Of a stretch of DNA of 64,000 bases, positions 39,246 through 48,687 are shown in pieces; positions within the stretch are counted from its first letter, which is position 1; every line of letters starts with the position of its first letter. The notes beneath the pieces are model-generated. The model saw only the letters and a list, made by a program, of their open reading frames with translations, made no database searches and was not told the DNA's origin. Position numbers and translations under genes: made by a program. The DNA is from Rhodovulum robiginosum (GTDB taxonomy: Bacteria; Pseudomonadota; Alphaproteobacteria; Rhodobacterales; Rhodobacteraceae): positions 124,001 through 188,000 of the forward strand of contig NZ_RWGU01000047.1 in assembly GCF_003944755.1 (NCBI RefSeq), read 5' to 3'.

Positions 39246-39863
39246 CTAAGACAAAGCAATAAAAACGGAAAGGTGGAGCTTTGGCCGATACCCTGCCGCC
39301 AGCACGCGCAGGCTCGGCTCCGGCGTCAGCACCGTGAGCGTCCCGCGCGGCCGCGGGCCGGCGGCGTCATAGCCGGAGGGGCTGTAGCGCAAGGCGCGCT
39401 GCCCCTCGATCAGCCAGGCCGTCGCGTCCTCGGGGTGCAGCACGAAGGCGCCGTCGGGCAGGTCTTCGGCGCGGGCCAGATGCCGGCGCTGGCGAAACAT
39501 GCGCGGCACCGCGCGGGCGGCGTGCAGCGCTGCGTCGATCTCGGCGGCCGCCGGGTCGCCGCCCCAGGCGGCGCGGTAGCGCCGGTAATCGGCGCGGCGG
39601 CATTCCGCGCAGGGCCGGTGCCCTGCGGCCAGCGCCACCGCCTCGTCGAGGAAGAAAAGCTCGGTATAGGCGCCCGGCGCCATCACTGCCCGCCTGCGCC
39701 CCTTGAACGACACTTGGCAACAGATCCAGGCCTTGTGCCGCCAGCGCCTGTGGGTCAGCCGCCCGGCGGCGTCGTGCAGGATGCCGCGGTTGCCCATCAG
39801 CGTGCCGCGCGCGGCGGTGGCCAGGAAGGTGCCATCCGGCGCGACGCGGTTGGGCCGGGGCAT
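39246..39863 (-). CDS. Conserved hypothetical with Ada-like Cys motif
   Basis: 205 residues. The recognisable part is GHRPCAECRRADYRRYRAAW, a CxxC setting like the metal-binding N-terminal domain of Ada proteins. A second conserved-looking stretch is ARGTLMGNRGILHDAAGRL and WICCQVSFKGRRR. No methyltransferase active site is visible, so a repair role is not claimed. It overlaps the SDR stop by 1 bp and is probably cotranscribed with it. The last ten codons run into AT-richer sequence. Confidence 0.7.
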   Translation of the reverse strand: MPRPNRVAPDGTFLATAARGTLMGNRGILHDAAGRLTHRRWRHKAWICCQVSFKGRRRAVMAPGAYTELFFLDEAVALAAGHRPCAECRRADYRRYRAAWGGDPAAAEIDAALHAARAVPRMFRQRRHLARAEDLPDGAFVLHPEDATAWLIEGQRALRYSPSGYDAAGPRPRGTLTVLTPEPSLRVLAAGYRPKLHLSVFIALS

Positions 39864-40618
39864 CAGCGCATCCTCAGCGCGCCGTCCAGCCGGATCACCT
39901 CGCCGTTGAGATAGCCGTTTTCGATGACGTGGCGCACCAGCCCGGCGAACTCTGCCGGGTCGCCCAGCCGTTTCGGGCAGGTCACCTCGGCGGCCAGCCC
40001 GTCCATCACCTCGGGGCCCAGCCCCTCCAGCATCGGCGTGCGGAACACGCCGGGCGCGATGGCGACCACCCGGATGCCCAGCGACGACAGGTCGCGCGCC
40101 ACCGGCAGGGTCAGCCCCGCGACGCCGGCCTTGGCGGCGGCATAGGCGGCCTGGCCCTTCTGCCCGTCATAGGCGGCGATCGAGGCGGTGTTGACGATCA
40201 CCCCGCGCTCGCCATCGGCATCGGGCGGGTTCTGCGCCATCTCGGCGGCGGCCAGCCGCATCACGTTGAACGTGCCGATCAGGTTGATCTCCACCGTGCG
40301 GCGAAAGCTGTCGAGGCCGTGGGCGCCGTCGCGGCCCAGCGTGCGCTGGGCGGTGGCGATGCCGGCGCAGTTGACGCAGACATTGATGCCGCCCATCTGG
40401 TCGGCCGCCCCCCCGATGGCCTGCTCGACCGAGGTTTCGTCGGTCACGTCGAGGGGCTGAAACCCGGCGCCGATCTCGGCGGCCAGCGCCGCGCCCGCCT
40501 GAGCATCGCGGTCGAGAATGGTGACCGCGGCATCGGCCGCGGTAAAGGCGCGGGCGGTGGCCGCGCCCAGCCCCGAGGCGGCGCCGGTGACGATCGCCTT
40601 GACTTCGGAAAACTGCAT
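39863..40618 (-). CDS. SDR-family dehydrogenase, 3-hydroxyacyl-CoA dehydrogenase type II-like
   Basis: 251 residues. NAD-binding GAASGLGAATAR near the N-terminus, NCAGIA strand, catalytic Ser-Tyr-Lys in TASIAAYDGQKGQAAYAAAK. The overall pattern (FNVMRLAAAEMAQNPPDADG, GERGVIVNTASIAAYDGQ) is that of type-II 3-hydroxyacyl-CoA dehydrogenases (HSD17B10-like) acting in branched-chain or fatty acid beta-oxidation. Substrate is inferred from resemblance. Confidence 0.88.
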   Translation of the reverse strand: MQFSEVKAIVTGAASGLGAATARAFTAADAAVTILDRDAQAGAALAAEIGAGFQPLDVTDETSVEQAIGGAADQMGGINVCVNCAGIATAQRTLGRDGAHGLDSFRRTVEINLIGTFNVMRLAAAEMAQNPPDADGERGVIVNTASIAAYDGQKGQAAYAAAKAGVAGLTLPVARDLSSLGIRVVAIAPGVFRTPMLEGLGPEVMDGLAAEVTCPKRLGDPAEFAGLVRHVIENGYLNGEVIRLDGALRMR

Positions 40619-40711
40619 GGGCGTCCCTCGTTATGCGTGGCCCGGGCAGTGCTAGCGCCCGGGTGGCGGCGCTGTCCAGCCCCTAGCGCCGGCGGCGGCG
40701 TCCCGCGCCGG

Positions 40712-42103
40712 TCATCCGCCGTGCCCGGCCAGATCGGCCAGGACGGCGGGAATGGTCGTCACGTCGTCGCGGGTGCAGTCGAACTGGCCGACCTGCACGC
40801 GGATGACGAATCGGCCCTCGTGCCGGGTCTGGGTCAGGTAGATGCGCCCGTCGTCGTTGATGCGCCGCAGCAGTGCCTCGGTCGCGGCGTCGTCGGTGCA
40901 GGCGAAGGTGAAGAGCGACAACCGCGGCGCGGTGACGATCTCCAGGCCGGGCAGGGCGGCGATGGCCGCCGCCGCCTCCTCGGCCCAGGCGACGTGGTTG
41001 CGGATGCGCGCGCGCAACCCCTCCAGACCGTAGGCGCGCAGCGTGAACCACAGCTTCAGCGCCCGGAACCGGCGGCCCAGGGGCAGCGTCCATTCGTTGA
41101 AGTCGGTCACATCGCTTTGACCGAGCGTTTCCAGGTAATCCGGACGCAGCCCGAGGGTTTTGACCTGCGGCGCCGGGTCGGCGAGGAATTGCAGCGAACA
41201 GTCGAACTGCACGCCGAGCCATTTATGCGGGTTCATCACGATCGAGTCGGCACCGTCGATGCCGGCCCAAAGCGGTCGGAACTCGGGGCATATCATCGCC
41301 GAGCCCGCCCAGGCGGCGTCGACATGGGTGTAAAGCCCGTGCGCCCTGGCCACCGCCAGGCTGTCGCCGATCCGGTCCGAGGCGCCGATGCCGGTGCCGC
41401 CGACGCAGAGGATGAGGCCGGCGGGGCGATACCCCGCCGCCAGGTCGGCCCGGATCGCGGTGTCGAGCGCGGCCGGGTCCATGGCGAAATCGGCGTCGGT
41501 GGCCACCTTGACGAGGTTGTCCTGCCCGATGCCCGCCACCCGCGCGGCCTTGTCGACCGAGGAATGGGCCTGGGCGCTGGCGTAAAGCCGCAGCCGCGGC
41601 TGCAAGGCCAGCCCGGCAGTATTGCCCGCCCAGCCCAGCGCGCGCTCGCGCATGGTCAATACCGCTGCCAGCGTGGCGGTGGTGGCGCTGTCGTGGATCG
41701 TGCCGGTGAAATGCGGGGCGAGCCCCAGCGCCCGGCGCATCCAGCCCAGCATGACCTCTTCGATCTCGGTCGCCGCCGGGGCGGTCTGCCAGAGCATCGC
41801 CTGGGCGGCGATGGCATTGGCCAACTGCTCGGCCAGCATCGAGGCGGGCGCGGCATTGGCGGGGAAATAGGCGAAGAAGCGGGGGTGCTGCCAATGGGTC
41901 ATCGCGCCGGGCACGAAAGCCTCGAAATCGGCGAAGATCGCCTCCATCGGCTCGGGGGTCTCGGGGGCGGCCACGGGCAGGCGGGCCGCGGTGTTGCCGG
42001 GGCGCGTCTGCGCCCGGACCGGGCGGTCGCGCAGCCCGGCGTGATAGGCCCGCGCCCAGTCGGCGGCGCGTTTCGACCAGTGGGCGAGGTCGTCGTGGTT
42101 CAT
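40712..42103 (-). CDS. PLP-dependent group II decarboxylase
   Basis: 463 residues. PLP-binding Lys in IVMNPHKWLGVQFDCS; the fold matches aromatic L-amino acid / diaminobutyrate-type decarboxylases (HFTGTIHDSATTATLAAVLT, YTHVDAAWAGSAMICPEFRP). Substrate cannot be fixed from sequence. ATG 42103 (MNHDDLAHW) chosen; the frame is open farther but reads through the repeat at 42153 and the MmcQ gene. Confidence 0.9.
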   Translation of the reverse strand: MNHDDLAHWSKRAADWARAYHAGLRDRPVRAQTRPGNTAARLPVAAPETPEPMEAIFADFEAFVPGAMTHWQHPRFFAYFPANAAPASMLAEQLANAIAAQAMLWQTAPAATEIEEVMLGWMRRALGLAPHFTGTIHDSATTATLAAVLTMRERALGWAGNTAGLALQPRLRLYASAQAHSSVDKAARVAGIGQDNLVKVATDADFAMDPAALDTAIRADLAAGYRPAGLILCVGGTGIGASDRIGDSLAVARAHGLYTHVDAAWAGSAMICPEFRPLWAGIDGADSIVMNPHKWLGVQFDCSLQFLADPAPQVKTLGLRPDYLETLGQSDVTDFNEWTLPLGRRFRALKLWFTLRAYGLEGLRARIRNHVAWAEEAAAAIAALPGLEIVTAPRLSLFTFACTDDAATEALLRRINDDGRIYLTQTRHEGRFVIRVQVGQFDCTRDDVTTIPAVLADLAGHGG

Positions 42104-42152
42104 CGGGGCCCTCCGCTCTGGCCGCCCGTCCTGTCGGCAAGCGGTGCGAAGT

Positions 42153-42174
42153 GGGTATTTCAGCCAAGAAGAAG
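42153..42174 (+). repeat. Short intergenic repeat, copy 7
   Basis: Type II, plus strand: GGGTATTT-CAG-CCAAGAAGAAG. It lies in the 86-bp gap between the decarboxylase start and the MmcQ stop, 15 bp from the latter. Confidence 0.75.
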
Positions 42175-42189
42175 GGGCAAGGGCGCGCC

Positions 42190-42531
42190 TCAGCGCAGGC
42201 CGTCGCGCACCTTCCGGGGCAGCGAATGGAGCACCGCCTCGTAGCTGGCCATGAGCCGTTCTTTCAGCTCGGTCTCGTCGGTGGTCGAGACCGGTACGGC
42301 GATCCAGCCGCCCCGGGGCAGGTAGGGCGCCTTGCCGGCGCGCCCGGTGGAGACCAGCATGTCGGCGATCTCGGCATCGGCGCATTTCAGCGACACCCGA
42401 TCGCTGCCATGGGCCATCATCGCGAAGATCTTGCCGCCGATCTTCCACACGTCGGTCTGTGGCCCGAAGGGCTGTTCGCGGGTGGCGCCCTTGCGGGCGT
42501 CGCAGAATGCGATGAGGTCGTCTTCCGTCAT
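42190..42531 (-). CDS. MmcQ/YjbR family protein
   Basis: 113 residues. MmcQ/YjbR fold: DARKGATREQPFGPQTDVWK and the DRVSLKCADAEIADMLVST stretch, then PYLPRGGWIAVPV. Function is not known for most members; the fold is a double-wing DNA-binding-like one. Divergent from cysS. Confidence 0.88.
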   Translation of the reverse strand: MTEDDLIAFCDARKGATREQPFGPQTDVWKIGGKIFAMMAHGSDRVSLKCADAEIADMLVSTGRAGKAPYLPRGGWIAVPVSTTDETELKERLMASYEAVLHSLPRKVRDGLR

Positions 42532-42693
42532 GCCTACCAGCCTAGCCCGATTCGCGCGCTGCCGATCCGTTCATTCGGCCGCAGGCTGACGGGGTTGCGT
42601 GACAGGCGCGTGACGCCGCGCGGCCGGTCGTATTTCCATCGCCGCCGATCTGTGCCAGAACCCGGGCCGAACCTGCGGTAGGGATACGTGCCG

Positions 42694-44097
42694 ATGACCG
42701 AGATCAGGCTTTACAACACGAAAACGCGGGCCAAGGAGCGGTTCGAGCCGCTCGATCCGGAGAATGTGCGGATCTATGTCTGCGGGCCCACGGTCTATGA
42801 CCGGGCGCATCTGGGCAACGCGCGGCCGGCGGTGGTGTTCGACATGCTCTACCGGCTGATGCGCCACGTCTACGGGGCCGGGCACGTGACCTATGTGCGC
42901 AACATCACCGATGTTGAGGACAAGATCATCGCGCGCGCCGAGGAGCGCGGGATTTCCATCGACGACCTGACCGAGACCACGACGCGCTGGTATCACGAGG
43001 ACATGGCCGCGCTGGGGGTGGATTATTCGGGCGACCCGCAGTTTCACGAACCCCACGCCACGGCGTTCATCGCCGAGATGGTGACGATGATCGAGGCGCT
43101 GATCGCCAAGGGCCACGCCTATGCGGCCGAGGGGCATGTGCTCTTCGACGTGAAGAGCTATGCCACCTACGGGGCGCTGTCGGGCCGGTCGGTGGACGAC
43201 ATGATCGCCGGCGCGCGGGTCGAGGTGGCACCCTACAAGCGCGACCCGATGGATTTCGTCCTGTGGAAGCCCTCGGAGCCCGATCAGCCCGGCTGGGACA
43301 GCCCCTGGGGCCGCGGGCGGCCGGGCTGGCATATCGAGTGCTCGGCGATGAGCCATGCGCTGTTGGGCGAGAGCTTCGACATTCACGGCGGCGGCAACGA
43401 CCTGACCTTCCCGCACCATGAGAACGAGATCGCCCAGAGCTGCTGCGCGCACCCGGAGGGGCAGTTTGCCCGGGTCTGGATGCATAACGAGATGCTGCAG
43501 GTGGAGGGGAAGAAGATGTCGAAATCGCTCGGCAATTTCTTCACCGTGCATGAGCTGTTGGAGCAGGGCATTCCGGGCGAGGTGATCCGGTTCGTGTTCC
43601 TCGGCACGCATTACCGCAAGCCGATGGACTGGACCGCCGAGAAGGCGCGCGAGGCCGAGGCGGTGTTGCGCAAGTGGCGGGGGCTCGTCGCGGGCATCGA
43701 ACCCGCGCCGGGCCCCGCGCCCGAGGTGGTGGCGGCGCTTTCCGACGACCTGAACACGCCGGGCGCGATCGCGGCGTTGCACGCCCTGGCGGGGGCGGGG
43801 GAGGCGGCTTTGCTGAAGGCGTCGGCCGGGCTGATGGGGCTCTTGGGCGACGACCTGGGGGAGTGGGCCGCGGCGCCGGAGGTGGATCTGAGCGGCTGGG
43901 AGGCGCGGCTGGCCGAGGCGCGGGCGACAGCGATGGAGAGCAAGGATTTCGCCGAGGTCGACCGTCTGAAGGCGGCCTTGGTGGCCGCGGGCGTCGAGGT
44001 GCGGATGAGCAAGGCGGGGGTCGAGCTGGTGCCGGGGGCTGGGTTCGACCCGGCGAAGCTGGCGGATCTGGAAATGGGTGCGATCGAATGGGAATGA
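42694..44097 (+). CDS. cysS: Cysteinyl-tRNA synthetase
   Basis: 467 residues, class [21 protein letters not shown] carries the first Zn Cys and the HIGH-equivalent; the other ligands are in HIECSAMS and the [15 protein letters not shown] is exact ([11 protein letters not shown]). DALR-type C-terminal helices finish the protein. ATG 42694 preferred over GTG 42688; both lie after GGTAGGGAT. Confidence 0.97.
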   Translation: MTEIRLYNTKTRAKERFEPLDPENVRIYVCGPTVYDRAHLGNARPAVVFDMLYRLMRHVYGAGHVTYVRNITDVEDKIIARAEERGISIDDLTETTTRWYHEDMAALGVDYSGDPQFHEPHATAFIAEMVTMIEALIAKGHAYAAEGHVLFDVKSYATYGALSGRSVDDMIAGARVEVAPYKRDPMDFVLWKPSEPDQPGWDSPWGRGRPGWHIECSAMSHALLGESFDIHGGGNDLTFPHHENEIAQSCCAHPEGQFARVWMHNEMLQVEGKKMSKSLGNFFTVHELLEQGIPGEVIRFVFLGTHYRKPMDWTAEKAREAEAVLRKWRGLVAGIEPAPGPAPEVVAALSDDLNTPGAIAALHALAGAGEAALLKASAGLMGLLGDDLGEWAAAPEVDLSGWEARLAEARATAMESKDFAEVDRLKAALVAAGVEVRMSKAGVELVPGAGFDPAKLADLEMGAIEWE

Positions 44098-44108
44098 GCG
44101 CAACAGAG

Positions 44109-44191
44109 GGCCGCGCCCGGCCCGCGGGGAGGGCGCAATCGCGCCCGCCCCGGGGGGGCGGGTCGGGCGCGGCCCGGGCCGCTGGCCCGGG
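44109..44191. other. Two large GC hairpins between cysS and cimA
   Basis: Outer arms 44109-44125 and 44158-44174 pair over 17 bp with one mismatch around an inner GGGCG/CGCCC hairpin. A second hairpin CCCGGGCC-GCT-GGCCCGGG lies at 44173-44191. No T-tract follows. They fill most of the 142-bp gap between cysS and cimA and may act as a Rho-assisted terminator or block of mRNA decay. Confidence 0.5.
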
Positions 44192-44239
44192 CGGGGCAGG
44201 CGGTGAGGCTGGCGCTTCCAAACGACCCGGGAGCCACCC

Positions 44240-45859
44240 ATGACGCGCGAACGCCTTTACCTCTACGACACCACGCTCCGCGACGGGCAGCAGACGCAGG
44301 GCGTGCAGTTCTCCACCGACGAGAAGATCCGCATCGCCCAGGTGCTGGACGCGCTCGGCGTCGATTACATCGAGGGCGGCTGGCCTGGGGCCAACCCCAC
44401 CGACAGCGCGTTTTTCGAGGCCGCCCCCGACACCCGCGCGCGGCTGACCGCCTTTGGCATGACCAAGCGCGCCGGGCGCAGCGCCGAGAACGACGAGGTG
44501 CTGGCCGGCGTGATGAATGCCGGCACTCCGGCCATCTGCCTCGTCGGAAAGACCCACGATTTCCACGTCACCAAGGCGCTGGGCATCGCCCTTGAGGAAA
44601 ATGTCGAGAACATCGCCCGGTCCATCGCCCATGTGGTGGCCCAGGGCCGCGAGGCGCTGTTCGATGCCGAGCATTTCTTCGACGGCTACAAGGCCGACCC
44701 GGCCTATGCCATCGACTGCTGCAAGGCCGCGCACGAGGCCGGCGCGCGCTGGATCGTGCTCTGCGACACCAATGGCGGCACGTTGCCCGCCGAGATGGGC
44801 GAGATCACCGCGCGGGTGATCGCAGCGGGCATCCCCGGCAGCCATCTCGGCATCCACACCCATGACGACACCGGCAACGCGGTGGCCGGCAGCCTGGCCG
44901 CCATCGAGGCGGGCGTGCGGCAGGTGCAGGGCACGCTCAACGGGCTGGGCGAGCGGTGCGGCAACGCCAACCTGACCTCGCTGATCCCGACGCTGAAGCT
45001 GAAAGAGCCCTTCGCCGGCCGGCTCGAGACCGGGGTCAGCGACGAGGCGCTCGCAGGGCTGACCCGCGCCTCGCGCCTGCTTGACGAGATCCTCAACCGG
45101 GTGCCGCTGAAAAGCGCGCCTTACGTGGGCGCCTCGGCCTTTGCGCACAAGGCGGGGCTGCATGCCAGCGCCATCGCCAAGGACCCCTCGACCTACGAAC
45201 ATGTCGAGCCGGGCCGCGTGGGCAACGCGCGCATCATCCCGATGTCGAACCAGGCCGGGCAGTCGAACCTGCGCAAGCGCCTGGCCGAGGCGGGCATCGC
45301 GGTGGAAAAGGGCGACCCGCGCCTTTCCCGCATCCTCGAAGAGGTCAAGCTGCGCGAGGGGCAGGGCTATTCCTACGACACCGCCCAGGCGAGCTTTGAG
45401 CTGGTGGCGCGCCGGGTGCTGGGCGAATTGCCCGAGTTTTTCGAGGTCAAGCGCTACCGCGTGACGGTGGAACGCCGCCGCGACAAGCGCAACCGGGTGG
45501 TCAGCCTCTCCGAGGCGGTGGTGGTGGTCAAGATCGGCGGCGACAAGAAGCTTTCCGTCTCCGAAAGCCTCGACCCGCAGGGCAACGACCGCGGCCCGGT
45601 CAACGCGCTGTCGCGCGCGCTGGCCAAGGACCTGGGGCCGTACCAGAGCTATATCGACGATATGCGGCTGGTGGATTTCAAGGTGCGCATCACCAATGGC
45701 GGCACCGAGGCGGTGACCCGCGTCATCATCGACAGCCAGGACGGGCAGGGCAACCGCTGGTCGACCGTGGGCGTGTCGGCCAATATCGTCGATGCCAGCT
45801 TCGAGGCGCTGCTGGACGCGATCGTTTGGAAGCTGGTGCGCGACGGGGCGCCGGCCTGA
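44240..45859 (+). CDS. cimA: (R)-citramalate synthase
   Basis: 539 residues. Condenses acetyl-CoA with pyruvate to citramalate, giving 2-oxobutyrate for isoleucine without threonine deaminase. HMGL-like TIM barrel with catalytic LYDTTLRDGQQTQGVQF and metal-binding HTHDDTGNAVA, then the C-terminal LeuA dimer/regulatory domain (VSLSEAVVVVKIGGDKKLSV). It overlaps the methyltransferase start by 1 bp. Distinguished from LeuA by the GGWPGANPTDS and GQQTQGVQF strings. Confidence 0.93.
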   Translation: MTRERLYLYDTTLRDGQQTQGVQFSTDEKIRIAQVLDALGVDYIEGGWPGANPTDSAFFEAAPDTRARLTAFGMTKRAGRSAENDEVLAGVMNAGTPAICLVGKTHDFHVTKALGIALEENVENIARSIAHVVAQGREALFDAEHFFDGYKADPAYAIDCCKAAHEAGARWIVLCDTNGGTLPAEMGEITARVIAAGIPGSHLGIHTHDDTGNAVAGSLAAIEAGVRQVQGTLNGLGERCGNANLTSLIPTLKLKEPFAGRLETGVSDEALAGLTRASRLLDEILNRVPLKSAPYVGASAFAHKAGLHASAIAKDPSTYEHVEPGRVGNARIIPMSNQAGQSNLRKRLAEAGIAVEKGDPRLSRILEEVKLREGQGYSYDTAQASFELVARRVLGELPEFFEVKRYRVTVERRRDKRNRVVSLSEAVVVVKIGGDKKLSVSESLDPQGNDRGPVNALSRALAKDLGPYQSYIDDMRLVDFKVRITNGGTEAVTRVIIDSQDGQGNRWSTVGVSANIVDASFEALLDAIVWKLVRDGAPA

Positions 45860-46575
45860 TGGATTGGGCCGCGTTTTTCACCCTGCATCGGGGCCTGCCG
45901 CGCGAAGGCCCGGGCGACCGGGACAGCCTCGATTGGGCGCTTGGCCTCGCCTCGCCGCCACCCGATGGCGCGATCTGCGATGCCGGCTGCGGGCCCGGCG
46001 CCGATATCGCCGGGCTGCTGGCCCATGTGCCCGAGGGCCGGGTCGAGGCGGTGGACCTGCATGCGGGCTTCGTGGCCCAGGCCGCGGCGCGGTTTGCCGG
46101 GGAGCCCCGTGTGACCGTGCGCCAGGGCGACATGGGCGAGCTGACGGGCCCCTATGACCTGATCTGGTCGGCCGGTGCGCTCTATTTTCTCGGGGTGAGC
46201 GAGGGGCTGGGGCGCTGGCGCGCTGCGCTCGCCCCCGGCGGCGCCGTGGCCTTTTCCCAGGCATGCTGGTTCACCGATACGCCGTCAGAGAGGGCGCGCG
46301 CCTACTGGGCCGCCGAGTACCCGCAGATGACCGGCGTGGCAGGCGTTACAGCGCAGGTGCGCGCCGCGGGGTTTCAGGTGCTGGGGCAGCGCCCGGTGTC
46401 CGATGCGGCGTGGGAGGCCTATTTCTCCCCCATGGAACAGCGCGTCGCCACCCTGCGCCCGGGCGCCGACGCGGCCCTGGCGGCCGTTCTGGACGAGGCC
46501 GACGAGGAAATCGCCACCTGGCGCGCCTGCCGGGCCGAGTACGGCTATCTCGTGACCGTGGCGCGCCCGGCATGA
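45859..46575 (+). CDS. SAM-dependent methyltransferase, class I
   Basis: 238 residues. SAM motif I CDAGCGPGADIAGLLAHVPE then EAVDLHAGF and the RQGDMGEL loop. Substrate unknown; the aromatic acceptor-side WFTDTPSERARAYWAAEYPQ is typical of small-molecule methyltransferases. Overlaps cimA and the next gene by 1 and 4 bp, so translationally coupled. Confidence 0.85.
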   Translation: MDWAAFFTLHRGLPREGPGDRDSLDWALGLASPPPDGAICDAGCGPGADIAGLLAHVPEGRVEAVDLHAGFVAQAAARFAGEPRVTVRQGDMGELTGPYDLIWSAGALYFLGVSEGLGRWRAALAPGGAVAFSQACWFTDTPSERARAYWAAEYPQMTGVAGVTAQVRAAGFQVLGQRPVSDAAWEAYFSPMEQRVATLRPGADAALAAVLDEADEEIATWRACRAEYGYLVTVARPA

Positions 46576-47339
46576 GCATTGCGGCCTGCGCCGACCTGGT
46601 CCGCCGCGGCGACCCCGACCGCTTTCTCGCCGCCATGGCGGCGCCGCCGGGTGCGCGCGCGGTGCTGTTTCCGCTTTATGCCTTCAACCTCGAGGTCGCC
46701 CGCGCCCCCTGGGTCACGGCCGAACCGCTGATCGCCGAGATGCGCCTGCAATGGTGGCGCGACGCGCTGGCGGAAATCGCCGGCGGCGCGCCGGTGCGCC
46801 GCCACGAGGTGGCCACCCCGCTGGCCCAGGCGATCGGACCCGACGAGGCGCGCCTGCTCGACGCGCTGGTGGCCGCCCGCCGCCGCGACATCGCCGGCGC
46901 GCCCTTTCCCGATGCCGCCGCCCTCGAGGCGTATATCGACGCCACCTCGGGCCACCTGGTCTGGGCCGCGGCCCGCGCGCTGGGGGCCCGGACGGGCGAG
47001 GGGGCGGTGCGCGACCTGGCCCAGGCGGCGGGCATGGCCAACTGGCTGCTCGCCGTGCCCGAGCTTTCGGCGCGTGGCCACAGCCCGCTGCCCGACGACC
47101 GCGCGCCGGCGGTGGCGGCGCTGGCGCGGGGCGCCCTTGCGCGGCTCGCCCGTGCCAGGGCCGCCCGCGGCGAGATCCCTGCCGCGGCACAGCCCGCGCT
47201 GCTGGCCGGCTGGCGCGCCGGTGCGATCCTGAACCGGGCCGCCACGGCGCCTGGACGGGTCGCCGAGGGGCGCGTTGCCGAATCGGAATTTTCACGCCGT
47301 TTCAATATCCTGGCCCGCACTCTTTCGGGGCGGTGGTAA
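46572..47339 (+). CDS. Squalene/phytoene synthase-fold protein (NDUFAF6-like), degenerate motifs
   Basis: 255 residues. The fold signature RAVLFPLYAFNLEVARAPWV and AEMRLQWWRDALAEIAGGAP matches the family. The two Asp-rich substrate motifs (DxxxD) are absent: the sites read LYAFNLEVARAPW and WLLAVPELSARGHSPLP. That is the pattern of NDUFAF6, a complex I assembly factor of mitochondria, whose alphaproteobacterial homologues are common. Enzyme activity is unlikely; role inferred. Confidence 0.8.
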   Translation: MSIAACADLVRRGDPDRFLAAMAAPPGARAVLFPLYAFNLEVARAPWVTAEPLIAEMRLQWWRDALAEIAGGAPVRRHEVATPLAQAIGPDEARLLDALVAARRRDIAGAPFPDAAALEAYIDATSGHLVWAAARALGARTGEGAVRDLAQAAGMANWLLAVPELSARGHSPLPDDRAPAVAALARGALARLARARAARGEIPAAAQPALLAGWRAGAILNRAATAPGRVAEGRVAESEFSRRFNILARTLSGRW

Positions 47340-47345
47340 GCTGCG

Positions 47346-48569
47346 TCAGCGCTCATGGGGCCGCATCACCAGCCAGATCAGCGCGCCCCCCGCCAGCGCC
47401 AGGAACGGCACCATCGCCAGGTTGACGGACATCCAGCCCTCCTGCGCGCTGCCGCCGGAACAGTTCATCAGCCCGCCCGAGGCCAGCGAGGCCATGGTCA
47501 CCCCGCCGAACACCAGCAGGTCGTTCATCCCCTGCACCCGGCCGCGTTCCTCGGGCGCATGGGCCGCCGCCAGCATCGCCGTCGCCCCGATAAAGCCGAA
47601 ATTCCAGCCCACGCCCAGCAGGATCAGCGCGACGAAGAAATGGGTCAGGTCCACCCCCAGCAGCGCCGTGCCCCCGGCCGCGCCCAGGATCACCAGCCCC
47701 AGCGCGACCACCCGCTCGACCCCCAGCCGGGCGATCACATGGCCGGTAAAGAAACTCGGCAGATACATCGCCAGCACGTGGGCGGTCACCACGTCGGCCG
47801 CCGTGCCCGTGTCGAAGCCGCAGCCGACCACGGCCAGCGGCGTCGAGGTCATCACCAGGTTCATCAGCGCGTAAGAGACCATCGCGCAGATGATCGCCAC
47901 CGCCACGCGCGGCGTCTTCAACAGCTCCAGCCGCGTGCGGCCCCGCGGCGCATCGGCCGAGGGCACGGGCGGGCGCGGGATGTCGAGAAACAGAAACAGC
48001 GCCGCGCCGATCAGGTTGATCGCGATCACCGCCAGGTAGGTGCCGAGGAACGGGATCACCATCGCCTGCGCCGTGACCTTGACCAGTTGCGGGCCGATCA
48101 CCGCGGCGGCCAGCCCGCCGGCCAGGACGTAGGAAATCGCCTTGGGCCGAAACTCGTCCGAGGCCGTATCGGCGGCGGCGAACCGGTAAAAGCCATGCGC
48201 CGACATGTAGAGCCCGGTCAGGAACGCCCCGGCCAGGAACAGCGGAAAGGAGGCGTAAAACAGCCCCAACGCGCCGACGGTGGCCCCGGCCGTGCCGCCC
48301 GCCGCGCCCAGGAAAAACCCCGCGCGCCGTCCGAACCGCTGCATGAAGGCCGCCAGCGGCGTCGCCGCCAGCATCGAGCCCAGCACGATCAGCGAAATCG
48401 GCAGGGTCGCCCAGCACGGGTTGGGTGCCAGCGACTGCCCCGCCAGCCCGCCGATCGTGAAGATCATCGGCATCTGCGCGCCGAGAAACGCCTGCGCCAT
48501 CGCCAGGACGGTCACGTTGCGTCTGGCGCGCCTCTCGGGGGCGGCGGCTGGGGCGGTGACGTCTGTCAT
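47346..48569 (-). CDS. MFS transporter
   Basis: 407 residues, 12 predicted helices. Typical MFS pieces: LAMAQAFLGAQMPMIFTIGG, LAAFMQRFGRRAGFFLGAA and the second-half equivalent HVIARLGVERVVALGLVILG. Substrate not deducible; the family includes drug and metabolite exporters. Convergent with the synthase-like gene (6 bp apart). Confidence 0.9.
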   Translation of the reverse strand: MTDVTAPAAAPERRARRNVTVLAMAQAFLGAQMPMIFTIGGLAGQSLAPNPCWATLPISLIVLGSMLAATPLAAFMQRFGRRAGFFLGAAGGTAGATVGALGLFYASFPLFLAGAFLTGLYMSAHGFYRFAAADTASDEFRPKAISYVLAGGLAAAVIGPQLVKVTAQAMVIPFLGTYLAVIAINLIGAALFLFLDIPRPPVPSADAPRGRTRLELLKTPRVAVAIICAMVSYALMNLVMTSTPLAVVGCGFDTGTAADVVTAHVLAMYLPSFFTGHVIARLGVERVVALGLVILGAAGGTALLGVDLTHFFVALILLGVGWNFGFIGATAMLAAAHAPEERGRVQGMNDLLVFGGVTMASLASGGLMNCSGGSAQEGWMSVNLAMVPFLALAGGALIWLVMRPHER

Positions 48570-48636
48570 GGCGCAGACTTAGCGGCGCCGCGCGCCGGGG
48601 AAAAGGGCCAACCGCCAGCGTTCGCCGCGCCCCTCT

Positions 48637-48658
48637 CTTCTTCTTGGTCAAAATACCC
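48637..48658 (-). repeat. Short intergenic repeat, copy 8
   Basis: Type II, minus strand: GGGTATTT-TGA-CCAAGAAGAAG. It lies between the MFS start and the stop of the NlpD-like gene (48688), preceded on the minus strand by a GC-rich dyad. Confidence 0.75.
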
Positions 48659-48687
48659 AACTCGCGCCCGTGCGGCCGGGCGCGGCG

